Assembly: GCF_042697365.1 (NCBI RefSeq)
Contig: NZ_CP137604.1
Strand: one strand, 5' to 3'
Length of the DNA stretch: 64,000 nt
From: Brucella pseudintermedia
GTDB taxonomy: Bacteria > Pseudomonadota > Alphaproteobacteria > Rhizobiales > Rhizobiaceae
Positions 37,636-45,533 of this stretch are shown here, piece by piece (the first letter of the stretch is position 1; every line of letters starts with the position of its first letter). The translations under genes and the position numbers were made by a program. The notes under the pieces are model-generated. The model was given only the letters and a program-made list of their open reading frames with translations. It made no database searches and was not told where the DNA came from.

Positions 37636-39351
37636 TCACGGGCTGATCGTCCAAGGTCTTTTGCGGAGCTTTGCCATCGCATCCTCGATTGTGGTTGCGT
37701 AGTGGACCAGAGGCCGTTTCAGCCCGTGTGTCACGAAGACCCTTTTGATGTCGCGGCTGGCCCCCGTGAGCCAGAGCGCGACGCCGCGCTTGTGGGCCTT
37801 GTGCGCGAGACCTTCGATCATGTTGGCGCCCGTCGAGTCGAGGAAAGGCACCGCCGAGAAATCGACGATCAGCGCCTTGTGGCTGTCCTGGATGCGGTCG
37901 AGCACCGAGCCGATGGAAGCGGTCGCACCGAAGAAGAGCGCGCCGGTGATGCGGTAGACCACGACTTCCGGGTTCGCAGCGACCTCTTCGTCATAGCTGC
38001 CACGGGGGTGCGCGCTGTCTGCCTCGTCCCGTCCCACGAAGGGCGTGTGGGTGGCGATGGCGGTGGTCTTGCTCATCCGCTGGATAAACAGCACCGAGCC
38101 GAGCGCGAAGCCCACGACGATGGCCTCGGTCAGGTCGCGGAAGATGGTCAAGAAGAAGGTCGCGGCCAGCACCGTCGCTTCGCCCCAGCCTGAGCGGACG
38201 AGGATGGCGATGGCGGGCTTCTCGATCATGTTACAGGCGACGACGGCGAGGACACCCGCAAGCGCGGCCAGCGGAATGTAGGCGGCGAGCGGCGCGGCTA
38301 CAGCCATGAAGAGCAGGATGAACAGCGCATGCAACATGCCAGCGACCGGACCATGCGCGCCCGAGCGCACGTTCGTCGCGGTCCGCGCGATGGTGCCGGT
38401 GACGCAGAAGCCGCCGAAGAGGGCCGAGCCGATATTGGCCGCACCCTGCGCCACAAGCTCGCAGTTCGAGCGGTGTCGACGCCCGGTCATGCCATCGGCG
38501 ACCACGGCCGAAAGAAGCGACTCGATGGCGCCCAGAAGCGTGAAGGAGATCGCAGCCGGAAGAACCGCCATGATCTTCTCGACTGACAGGTCCGGCAGGC
38601 TGGGAGCCGGCAGCGTCGAGGGGATACCGCCGAACTTCGTGCCGATAGTCGCGACCGGCAGGTGCAGGAGCGCCGTCGCTAGGGCCGCGACACCCACCGC
38701 GATCAGCATGCCCGGCCAATGCGGTCGCCAGCGACGAAGCCCGAGGATGATCGCCACGGTAGCCGCCGAGACGAGAAGCGCGGCGGGCGTCAGGCTCGAA
38801 CGGGCCTCCCACAGAGCTGGGAGCTTTTCCAGCAACTCACCCGGTTCATGCTCCAGCGTCAGGCCCAAGAGTTCCTTGATTTGGCTCGCGAAGATGATGA
38901 CCGCGATCCCCGCGGTGAAGCCGACCGTCACCGGGAAGGGAATGAACTTGATGAAGGTGCCGAGCCGAAGGAAGCCGACCGCCGCCAGCATCAGGCCCGA
39001 GAGGAAGGTCGCAAGGATCAGCCCTTCCATCCCGTGTTGCGCGACCGTCGCCGCAACCAGCACGATGAAGGCGCCCGCAGGACCGCCGATCTGGAACCGC
39101 GATCCGCCGAGAAGCGAGACGAAGAAGCCGCCGACAATGGCGGTATAGAGCCCCTGCGCCGGGGTCGCTCCCGAGGCGATGGCGATCGCCATGGAAAGCG
39201 GCAGCGCCACGATGGCAACGGTCAGTCCGGCAATGGCATCCGCCCGCAGCTGCGTCAGCCCATAACCCTCGCGCAGGACGGTTACGAGTTTCGGGGTATA
39301 GAGCTCGGCGAAGCTGGGCAAGTCGCCGGTCTGTCTGGTCTGGTCTTTCAT
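37636..39351 (-). CDS. SulP-family anion transporter with STAS domain
   Basis: 571 aa with 10-14 membrane helices and a C-terminal STAS domain (about 440-555, with the VDFSAVPFLDSTGANMI block). SulP proteins carry sulfate, bicarbonate or other anions across the inner membrane. The SulP signature region GGPAGAFIVLVAA is present. GC-rich codon use unlike that of the core genes groups it with the element. An XRE regulator lies 76 nt upstream on the same strand. The anion is unknown. Start 39351 chosen; 39363 is an alternative. Confidence 0.87.
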   Translation of the reverse strand: MKDQTRQTGDLPSFAELYTPKLVTVLREGYGLTQLRADAIAGLTVAIVALPLSMAIAIASGATPAQGLYTAIVGGFFVSLLGGSRFQIGGPAGAFIVLVAATVAQHGMEGLILATFLSGLMLAAVGFLRLGTFIKFIPFPVTVGFTAGIAVIIFASQIKELLGLTLEHEPGELLEKLPALWEARSSLTPAALLVSAATVAIILGLRRWRPHWPGMLIAVGVAALATALLHLPVATIGTKFGGIPSTLPAPSLPDLSVEKIMAVLPAAISFTLLGAIESLLSAVVADGMTGRRHRSNCELVAQGAANIGSALFGGFCVTGTIARTATNVRSGAHGPVAGMLHALFILLFMAVAAPLAAYIPLAALAGVLAVVACNMIEKPAIAILVRSGWGEATVLAATFFLTIFRDLTEAIVVGFALGSVLFIQRMSKTTAIATHTPFVGRDEADSAHPRGSYDEEVAANPEVVVYRITGALFFGATASIGSVLDRIQDSHKALIVDFSAVPFLDSTGANMIEGLAHKAHKRGVALWLTGASRDIKRVFVTHGLKRPLVHYATTIEDAMAKLRKRPWTISP

Positions 39352-39426
39352 CTTGGGCCGCACCTTGAACGGGTTGCGGCGGGATCGTCGGCATGTCGTC
39401 GGCGGTCGCCGTCGCGAAGTCTGGGG

Positions 39427-39687
39427 TTAGTGTTTCGGGGGTGGAGATTTCAAGCGAACGCCGCGCCCGCCAGCCGTGCTGGGCGTGCCTTCACCGATCA
39501 GCTCAACACCGGCGAATTCGAGCGCGGCGACGACCTTGGTGAGGCTGTCGACGACGCCACGCACGTTGCCGGCGCTGGCCTCCATGCGCTGGATGGTCGG
39601 GACGGACAGCCCGGACAGTTCGGCCAGGGTTTTCTGGTCGATGCCGAGAAGGGCACGCGCCGCGCGCATCTGGGGGCCAGTGATCAC
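39427..39687 (-). CDS. XRE-family transcriptional regulator (small)
   Basis: A short regulator with a helix-turn-helix of the Cro/C1 type: ARALLGIDQKTLAELSGLSVPTIQRME, followed by a helix and a basic C-terminus. I prefer GTG at 39687 (MITGPQMRAAR..., 86 aa), which has AGGA at acceptable spacing; the ATG at 39711 would give 94 aa but shows no ribosome-binding site. It precedes SulP and probably controls it. It is also the only small repressor-like gene seen in this part of the element. Confidence 0.75.
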   Translation of the reverse strand: MITGPQMRAARALLGIDQKTLAELSGLSVPTIQRMEASAGNVRGVVDSLTKVVAALEFAGVELIGEGTPSTAGGRGVRLKSPPPKH

Positions 39688-39718
39688 TGCTCGATATCCT
39701 GCAAATCGCATATGATAT

Positions 39719-39743
39719 TGAGATAATGATCTATTATATCTCA
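39719..39743. promoter_or_regulatory. Operator-like inverted repeat before XRE
   Basis: Arms TGAGATA (39719-39725) and TATCTCA (39737-39743) in a strongly AT-rich stretch, followed by ATATCAATATCGATAT. It lies just upstream of the XRE start and is a likely binding site for that regulator. Confidence 0.5.
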
Positions 39744-39819
39744 GATATCAATATCGATATTCTGAACATCCTGTTAGTGTGAAATTGTTGCCGTCGCTCA
39801 GACGGCGGGAGCTACAGAG

Positions 39820-40206
39820 TTACGAACGAAAAACCATATCCATCTGCTCCGCCCACGGCCGATCGGCTACCGCAACGAGGTCGTTCAGCGAGAGTGCCGG
39901 CGGTACGCGCCTGATGACGAGGTATTCGAGCACCTCCGGCGACAGATAGGCGAGCCGCATCATTCGGCTCACGAACCGGTCGGAGACCTTCTCGGCCGCC
40001 GCGATGTCCTGGATCGTGGAAGCCGCACCGGATTCCAGCTTCCGCCGCCAGCTCCAGGCGCGGGCTATGGCGCGCAGCACATGCGGATCCTGCGCCCGCC
40101 CATTCCGTAAGGTTACCTCGTCGGGCGGCAGGATCTTCGGCCGCCCATTGCGTTTGCGGATCGTCAGGGGGATGACGACGCGGATGGTGTTCGTCGAGTC
40201 GGTCAT
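39820..40206 (-). CDS. HTH protein paired with the serine recombinase
   Basis: 128 aa with a helix-turn-helix in the second half (STIQDIAAAEKVSDRFVSRMMRLAYLSPEVLEYLV), resembling the resolvase/KorB-like type. Its ATG overlaps the recombinase stop by 4 nt (ATGA). Such a protein follows DUF2924 and the recombinase in many alphaproteobacterial elements; a recombination directionality or regulatory role is possible but unproven. Confidence 0.75.
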   Translation of the reverse strand: MTDSTNTIRVVIPLTIRKRNGRPKILPPDEVTLRNGRAQDPHVLRAIARAWSWRRKLESGAASTIQDIAAAEKVSDRFVSRMMRLAYLSPEVLEYLVIRRVPPALSLNDLVAVADRPWAEQMDMVFRS

Positions 40207-41537
40207 GCGCAGGCCTCCGTCTGGCGGGGAGCCATCATGTCCCGCAGGACCGAGCCCAGCCCCTCATGGCGCAAATCAACGGCGATGCCGTCTTCACCGA
40301 CAGTCACCCGCTCGACCAGAAGCTGGACGATGCGGGTCTGCTCTGCCGGATAGAGCGCCGCCCAGAGCTGATCGAACTCGCCAAGCGCTTTGACCACAGC
40401 CTTCTCATCGACCGTCGGACTCTCTTCGCGAAGGGCCTTTATGGTCCGCGCCGCGATCTCGGGCGCGCGGATCATGCGGCGTATTTCGCCGATCACGGCG
40501 TCCTCGACCATGCCTGCGGGCAGGCGCAGCGGGCTCGAGGCGTCGCCGGTCGGGCGGTTTCGGATCAGGTCCATGGACGCGTAGTAGCGGTAGAGGCGCG
40601 TGCCCTTCTTCGTCGCCGTCGGCGTCATCGCCGTGCCCGTCTCGGTGAAGATGATCCCCTTCAGCAGGGCCGGCGTCTGGCGGCGGGTATTCTTCGCCCG
40701 CAGGCGCGGGCTCTCCTGCAGGATGCTGTGCACCTTGTCCCAAAGGGTCTGATCGATGATGGCCTCGTGCTCGCCCGGATAGGCCGTGCCCTTGTGCACG
40801 GCTTCGCCGAGGTAGACCCGATTGTTGATCAGTTTGTAGAGGAAGCCCTTGTCGATCGGCTTGCCGCGCTTGTTCAGCACGCCTTCGGCCGCCAGCGCTA
40901 TCGCCAGCGTCGTGGCGGAGCCGATGGCGACGAACCGCTCGAAGATCATCCGGACTGTTGCGGCCTCGGCCTCGTTGACCACGAGCTTGCGGTCGCGTAC
41001 GTCGTAGCCCAGCGGGACGTGACCGCCCATCCACATGCCGCGCTTGCGGGATGCCGCGACCTTGTCGCGGATGCGCTCGCCGATCACTTCACGCTCGAAC
41101 TGGGCGAAGCTGAGGAGGATGTTCAGGGTCAGGCGACCCATCGAGGTCGTGGTGTTGAACGACTGCGTGACCGAAACGAAGGTCACCTGATTGCGGTCGA
41201 AGATCTCGACCAGCTTGGCGAAGTCCATCAGCGAGCGCGACAGCCGGTCGATCTTGTAGACCACGATCACATCGATCAGACCGGCTTCGACGTCCTGAAT
41301 GAGACGCTTCAGGCCGGGCCGTTCCAGCGTGCCACCGGAGAAGCCGCCATCGTCGTAGCGTTCGCGAATGGTGGCCCAGCCTTCCGCCTTCTGGCTCGTC
41401 ACGAAGGCCTCGCAAGCCTCGCGCTGGGCGTCGAGGCTGTTGAACTCCATGTCGAGCCCTTCCTCGCTCGACTTTCGGGTATAGATGGCGCAGCGCTGGC
41501 GGCGCGGCATGATAGCGACGGCTTCCTGACGGTTCAT
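40203..41537 (-). CDS. Large serine recombinase (site-specific integrase)
   Basis: 444 aa. The N-terminal resolvase domain has the catalytic Ser in YTRKSSEEG (Ser23), the DGGFSGGTLERPGLKRLI block and YKIDRLSRS. It is followed by a recombinase domain (GHVPLGYDVRDRKL...) and a C-terminal coiled region. A zinc ribbon Cys cluster is not evident. It probably integrates the element and belongs to the short large-serine group common in alphaproteobacteria. The start at 41537 overlaps the DUF2924 stop (ATGA), which settles the choice against the 157 extra codons that overlap DUF2924. Confidence 0.92.
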   Translation of the reverse strand: MNRQEAVAIMPRRQRCAIYTRKSSEEGLDMEFNSLDAQREACEAFVTSQKAEGWATIRERYDDGGFSGGTLERPGLKRLIQDVEAGLIDVIVVYKIDRLSRSLMDFAKLVEIFDRNQVTFVSVTQSFNTTTSMGRLTLNILLSFAQFEREVIGERIRDKVAASRKRGMWMGGHVPLGYDVRDRKLVVNEAEAATVRMIFERFVAIGSATTLAIALAAEGVLNKRGKPIDKGFLYKLINNRVYLGEAVHKGTAYPGEHEAIIDQTLWDKVHSILQESPRLRAKNTRRQTPALLKGIIFTETGTAMTPTATKKGTRLYRYYASMDLIRNRPTGDASSPLRLPAGMVEDAVIGEIRRMIRAPEIAARTIKALREESPTVDEKAVVKALGEFDQLWAALYPAEQTRIVQLLVERVTVGEDGIAVDLRHEGLGSVLRDMMAPRQTEACA

Positions 41538-42046
41538 CGGTCGTCCCTCCGCGCCTCGCGGAGGCCGAAGAAGCGGTAGCCGTTCCACTGCGTGCCGGTG
41601 ATCGCCCGCGCCACCGCCGACAGCGACTTGAACTTGCGCCCCTGCCAGTCGAAGCCGTCCTTCATCACCGTGACGGTGTGCTCCATCCCGTTCCATTCGC
41701 GCACGAGGCGGGTGCCGACCACCGGGTTGCGGGAATCCGCGATGATCGTCTTGCGCCCAACCCGGCCCTCGATTTCGTCGGCCAGCAGGTCCAGCGTCCG
41801 CCGCGTCTCGCGGGACAGGCCGCCGAGGGTCAGTTCCTGGACCCGGTAGCCGAGCCTCAGCTCGAGGTAACTGCGGCTGTTGTTCGGAGCGGGGGTGCCG
41901 AAGAGGCTTTCCCACTTCGCCTTCAGCTCGACCACCGTCATTCGCTTCAGCGCTGCAAGCTGCGTGACCACGCTCGCTTCCGCCGCATCGCGGTTGCCCG
42001 GTTGCCATGGCGCAGCGTCAGTCTTTCTCTTTGTTCCTGGCATCAT
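41534..42046 (-). CDS. DUF2924 protein
   Basis: 170 aa of the DUF2924 family, recognised by LKAKWESLFGTPAP-NSRSYLELRLGYRVQELTLGGLS and by WNGMEHTVTV-DGFDWQGRKFKSLSAVARAITGTQWNGYRFFGL. The second half looks like a DNA-binding domain of integration accessory type. The family almost always lies upstream of this kind of recombinase. ATG at 42046 overlaps the stop of the 74-aa gene (ATGA) and is preceded by GGAGGG. Confidence 0.85.
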   Translation of the reverse strand: MMPGTKRKTDAAPWQPGNRDAAEASVVTQLAALKRMTVVELKAKWESLFGTPAPNNSRSYLELRLGYRVQELTLGGLSRETRRTLDLLADEIEGRVGRKTIIADSRNPVVGTRLVREWNGMEHTVTVMKDGFDWQGRKFKSLSAVARAITGTQWNGYRFFGLREARRDDR

Positions 42047-42267
42047 TGCCCTCCAACTCGGTTGCTCGGTTTGCGACGACCAACACGGCGTTTGAGGGCG
42101 AGAATGTCGAATGAACTGTCTTCGCCTGGTGCAGATAAAGAACTGGACTGTTCTGGCAGGATACGCCTCAGCCCCGCGGCAAGAATGCACGCGAGTTCAT
42201 CGAGGCGTTCGCCCGTCGACAGACGGGCGGGCAGCAGAGGGTTCGGACCGGATCGGGCGTCTTGCAT
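42043..42267 (-). CDS. Small conserved protein of the integration module
   Basis: 74 aa with the pattern LSTGERLDELACILAAGLRRI followed by a polar basic tail. Short proteins of this pattern occur upstream of DUF2924 in related elements. Function unknown. Translation is coupled to DUF2924 by a 4-nt overlap, which makes a real gene likely. Confidence 0.65.
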   Translation of the reverse strand: MQDARSGPNPLLPARLSTGERLDELACILAAGLRRILPEQSSSLSAPGEDSSFDILALKRRVGRRKPSNRVGGQ

Positions 42268-42414
42268 GAGACCGTTCGCAACAGAAGATGGCTGGCGAAA
42301 CGGTAGTCACAACGCGACAAAAAACAAGTATATTCAATTGGTTCTCGAGATTCCGCGCAATCATTCAAAAACAATCGTAAGTATCCGTTGCGCCAAACCC
42401 CTTCCCGCATGAAA

Positions 42415-43392
42415 TCATCCCCAAAGGTCGTGTGGTGACATCGAAAAAGCGCGCATGCGCTCGATGTCTTGGACAAATTCGCTCCAGATCGCGGCGTCCA
42501 GCCGACGAGAACAGAATACCCCCGCGGCGGCAACGAATGCTTCAAGAACTATTGAAAGGTCATCGATGTATCCAGACAGCTTGGACTCGATGGTAGTGCC
42601 ATACCCTAGAAAAAGGGCCTCTCGATAATTTGCCTTGCCACGATACCTAGATGCTTGATGGAGAAATCCGACGCTACGTGTAGCAAGACGTTTGTCTCGA
42701 AGCTCGCGGGCCGCCTTCGAACGGAAATCGGAAACGCCAAGCGCGCGATAATCTCGCGTCGTCCTGACGTCTTCCTCTACTTTCCAGCGCCACCAGCCTG
42801 CGCTACCAGACAGATATGCATGGGCAGCACCGCGAGCTTGGTCGACTGTTGTTGGGGCTGACCCGGCTAGATCGAAACGCGGGACCGTGAGCAAAGCTGA
42901 TAGCTCATTGTCACAGTCCTTTTTGACGAGCGTCGACACGCGCAGGTCGAATGGCGGCATCATCAAGCCGCGCGCTGCAATCTGGCGATCCCAGACCCCT
43001 GCGGTCCCAGTATGGTCATCTTGAAACGATCCGTCTTGGGCTGCGACCATAGCCGATGCGGCAGCATAAACGCCGTAGTACCATGAAACGATGCCGACCC
43101 GGGCTACATCAGATTTTCGCGGGATAAGCCGCAGCGCCTGCAAGGCCGAACACTGATGGAGTGCAAAGAGCAGTTGCTCCAGAATTGTGTTTTCTTCGTG
43201 GGCGCTCGCCTTTCGGCGGCCCATGCCTGAGTAAAACGAAGCCACCACGCTCGGTTTGAAGTCCTGCTTTTCCACAAGTATGCGCAGGGCACGCATCCAG
43301 TTTATTGTAGACGGCAAAGCGTAGATCGGGTTCGGGACGCCGTTTGGCTCGGATAAGGTGCCGGTCTCAGTTATGCGCTTGTAAAGAGACAT
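42415..43392 (-). CDS. Unknown 325-aa protein downstream of Fic
   Basis: A soluble, mainly helical protein of 325 aa; no motif I can assign. The N-terminal half (LEQLLFALHQCSALQALRLIPRK) may form a helical bundle. A YaaC-like relationship is a vague impression only. It begins 11 nt after the Fic stop, so the two form an operon. It could be an AMPylation target, a partner toxin/antitoxin or an effector. Codon use is less GC-rich than in the phage structural genes, fitting accessory cargo. Confidence 0.75.
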   Translation of the reverse strand: MSLYKRITETGTLSEPNGVPNPIYALPSTINWMRALRILVEKQDFKPSVVASFYSGMGRRKASAHEENTILEQLLFALHQCSALQALRLIPRKSDVARVGIVSWYYGVYAAASAMVAAQDGSFQDDHTGTAGVWDRQIAARGLMMPPFDLRVSTLVKKDCDNELSALLTVPRFDLAGSAPTTVDQARGAAHAYLSGSAGWWRWKVEEDVRTTRDYRALGVSDFRSKAARELRDKRLATRSVGFLHQASRYRGKANYREALFLGYGTTIESKLSGYIDDLSIVLEAFVAAAGVFCSRRLDAAIWSEFVQDIERMRAFSMSPHDLWG

Positions 43393-43403
43393 TCATAGCT
43401 CCG

Positions 43404-44582
43404 CTACCGTCCGAGCGGTTCCGTGCCGCGGCTGAGGATTGCCAGATAATCGCTATACACGAACATTCGCCCGCGCTGCTTTCCTGTGATCTCGTGGATG
43501 ATCCCAAGCCTTTCTAGGTGCTGTATAGACTTGGCGATCGTCGGGGCTGAAATTCCTAGCTTCTGCGCGGCGTCGGGGATCCCGACTATCGGCTTCTGCT
43601 GGAGAAGCTGGTGGACACGCAGCGCTGACGCGGCTGGGCGGCCTAGGCTCTCGATCCGCTGCCGGTCAGCTTCGAACAAGCTCAAGATCTCGCGCGCAGC
43701 TTCGGCCGCCTGCAGTGACGTTTCGGTGATGCCATCCAGAAAGAACTCGAGCCAGGTTTCCCAATCGCCGCGCTCTCGCACGCCCTGAAGTAGATCGTAG
43801 TACTGCCGACGATGCGTTTTGAAATAGAGGCTGAGGTAAAGGATCGGCTCCTTGAGGATGCCCTGGGTGCAGAGAAGAAAAGTTATCAGGAGCCGCCCCA
43901 ATCGCCCATTGCCATCGAGGAATGGGTGAATGGTTTCAAACTGGACGTGGATCAGTCCCGCTTTGATGAGGGACGGGATCTCGACCGTCTCGGCATGGAT
44001 GAACGCCTCAAGATCGGACATCAGGTCCAAGACGTTTTCGGGGGGCGGCGGCACGAAGAGCGCATTTCCGGGGCGGGTTCCTCCGATCCAGTTCTGGGAT
44101 CGCCGGAACTCGCCGGGCTGCTTGGTGCTGCCCCGGCCCTTCGACAACAGGATATCGTGGATTTCACGAATGAGCCGGAGCGAGATCGGAAAGCCCTCTC
44201 GGATCCGTGCGAGACCATGGTTCATCGCGGCGACGTAGTTCGACACCTCCTGCACGTCGTTGAGCGGCACGCCGGGCGCCTCCTCGCTCTCGAAGAGCAG
44301 GAGATCGGAGAGCGACGATTGCGTGCCCTCGATCTGCGACGAGAGTAGAGCCTCTTTTCGCACGTACATATAGAGGAACAGCGGGGTGTCGGGCAGGATC
44401 GATGTGACCCCGTCGAGCCGCCCGAGCGCGCGGTTCGCGCTCTCAAGTCGCCGGTAGAGCGCGTCCATTTGCACCGCCGGAGCCGGCGGCAAGCGCGGGG
44501 GCACAAACGCTTCCGCCTTCTCTCCGGCCGTCGAGATGGTCACCTTCTGCCCAAGCCTCGAGGGCTCCTGTTCTGCAGCCAT
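43404..44582 (-). CDS. Fic-family AMP-transferase with winged helix
   Basis: Fic proteins move AMP or other NMP groups onto target proteins. The 392-aa product has an N-terminal inhibitory motif SSQIEG (81-86, with the inhibitory Glu), the active-site loop HPFLDGNGRLGR (219-230) complete with catalytic His, and a C-terminal winged helix (about 330-380; GISAPTIAKSIQHLERLGII). This is the architecture of auto-inhibited class II Fic proteins, some of which regulate their own promoter. It leads a two-gene operon and is divergent from the QueC-like operon. Confidence 0.92.
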   Translation of the reverse strand: MAAEQEPSRLGQKVTISTAGEKAEAFVPPRLPPAPAVQMDALYRRLESANRALGRLDGVTSILPDTPLFLYMYVRKEALLSSQIEGTQSSLSDLLLFESEEAPGVPLNDVQEVSNYVAAMNHGLARIREGFPISLRLIREIHDILLSKGRGSTKQPGEFRRSQNWIGGTRPGNALFVPPPPENVLDLMSDLEAFIHAETVEIPSLIKAGLIHVQFETIHPFLDGNGRLGRLLITFLLCTQGILKEPILYLSLYFKTHRRQYYDLLQGVRERGDWETWLEFFLDGITETSLQAAEAAREILSLFEADRQRIESLGRPAASALRVHQLLQQKPIVGIPDAAQKLGISAPTIAKSIQHLERLGIIHEITGKQRGRMFVYSDYLAILSRGTEPLGR

Positions 44583-44588
44583 GGTTGA

Positions 44589-44669
44589 GAAAGGATCCTT
44601 TCCTTGGCATTATCGGAAAGAAAGGATACCATGAAATCCTTTCTTTGTCTCGATCCTTACGAAAGGTTC
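44589..44669. promoter_or_regulatory. Cluster of palindromic operators between divergent operons
   Basis: Site 1 is the 14-nt palindrome GAAAGGATCCTTTC (44589-44602). Site 2 is GAAAGGAT (44620-44627), 8 nt, ATCCTTTC (44636-44643). Site 3 is a weaker GATCCTT-ACG-AAAGGTTC (about 44652-44669). All share the half-site GAAAGGAT and occupy the control region of both divergent operons. The Fic winged helix is a natural candidate for binding. Confidence 0.65.
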
Positions 44670-44744
44670 TGCATGGTGTCGAGGATTCATGGGGCCCACG
44701 CCCGACCTAGGGCGCAACAGCCTGGCGGCCTATAGGCAAACGCT

Positions 44745-45533
44745 ATGGGTCATCAGCGCCTCGGAAAATTGCCCGCGCACCGCCTGCTACCTGAGATCGT
44801 CAGGTACCTGGTGGCTGGCGGCACGCCTACCGAGGATCTGGTTGACCAAGTCACCGAGGTTGGCCGGGACGCGCTAAAGCGTGCCCTGAAAGATGCTGTA
44901 TTCATTGAAGCCCTTTGGCTTCTTATCAGGACGCCCCAGGCGGCCGCTTCGAAAGAATTCCCGGCCAACCTCAATGATCTGGGCATGGCGGATATGGCGC
45001 CAGCTTCCCTATCAGATGTGCTCGTCAGCTATGATCGCGCTATTGAGAAGGTTCAGAGGCGATTGCACGCCGGGGCGACAGACCTTGGCGAGATAGCGCG
45101 CCGTGCCGGCATCTCGGCTTTGGGCGAAGCAGTTCGAGGCGCGTTGCCGACCCTATGGGCTCCAACAGCAACCGATGTGCAGGCGTCGGTCGCAGCTCTC
45201 AAGGGAACGGAGCAATTTGCGGCTCTTGCTCATCGTTTTTATGCAAACTTCGTCGAACGCGTGATCCACTACTATGTGGATCGAAACATCCACAACATGG
45301 TGGGTTCCGGCAGGGTCGCGCGATCTGTTCACGATCTCCGTGCATTCAATGATTCCATCCGACGCCACTGTGACGAGTCGGCCCTCATCATGCGCGCTTT
45401 CGCCAAAGATTGGTTGGGCAAGAACCATTACAGGGATGGCAAACAGATATCGCGAGACGACGTTCGTCGATTCTCCGCCCATGCAGCTGAGAAAATGCGG
45501 ATCGAACTCGACATCAGAAAGGGGGGACCGTGA
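44745..45533 (+). CDS. Unknown partner of the QueC-like protein, starts Met-Gly
   Basis: 262 aa, no recognised domain; largely helical with a central segment FYANFVERVIHYYVDRNIHNMVG and a basic C-terminus. The sequence begins M-G, so normal Met removal would leave an N-terminal glycine. Its last 4 nt overlap the GTG start of the QueC-like gene (GTGA), so the products are made together. By position it corresponds to QatB beside QatC, but I see no clear similarity; the relation is inferred. Confidence 0.75.
   Translation: MGHQRLGKLPAHRLLPEIVRYLVAGGTPTEDLVDQVTEVGRDALKRALKDAVFIEALWLLIRTPQAAASKEFPANLNDLGMADMAPASLSDVLVSYDRAIEKVQRRLHAGATDLGEIARRAGISALGEAVRGALPTLWAPTATDVQASVAALKGTEQFAALAHRFYANFVERVIHYYVDRNIHNMVGSGRVARSVHDLRAFNDSIRRHCDESALIMRAFAKDWLGKNHYRDGKQISRDDVRRFSAHAAEKMRIELDIRKGGP

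Noticed and set aside
37344..37682. 112-codon minus-strand frame after tRNA-Ser
   Set aside because: No recognisable family, overlaps the end of SulP, and its Ala/Arg-rich composition suggests chance; mentioned only as part of the junction region.
42168..42545. 125-codon minus-strand frame between the integration module and the 325-aa gene
   Set aside because: Overlaps the more credible 74-aa gene in another frame and has many rare Cys/Ser/Arg runs; no ribosome-binding site.
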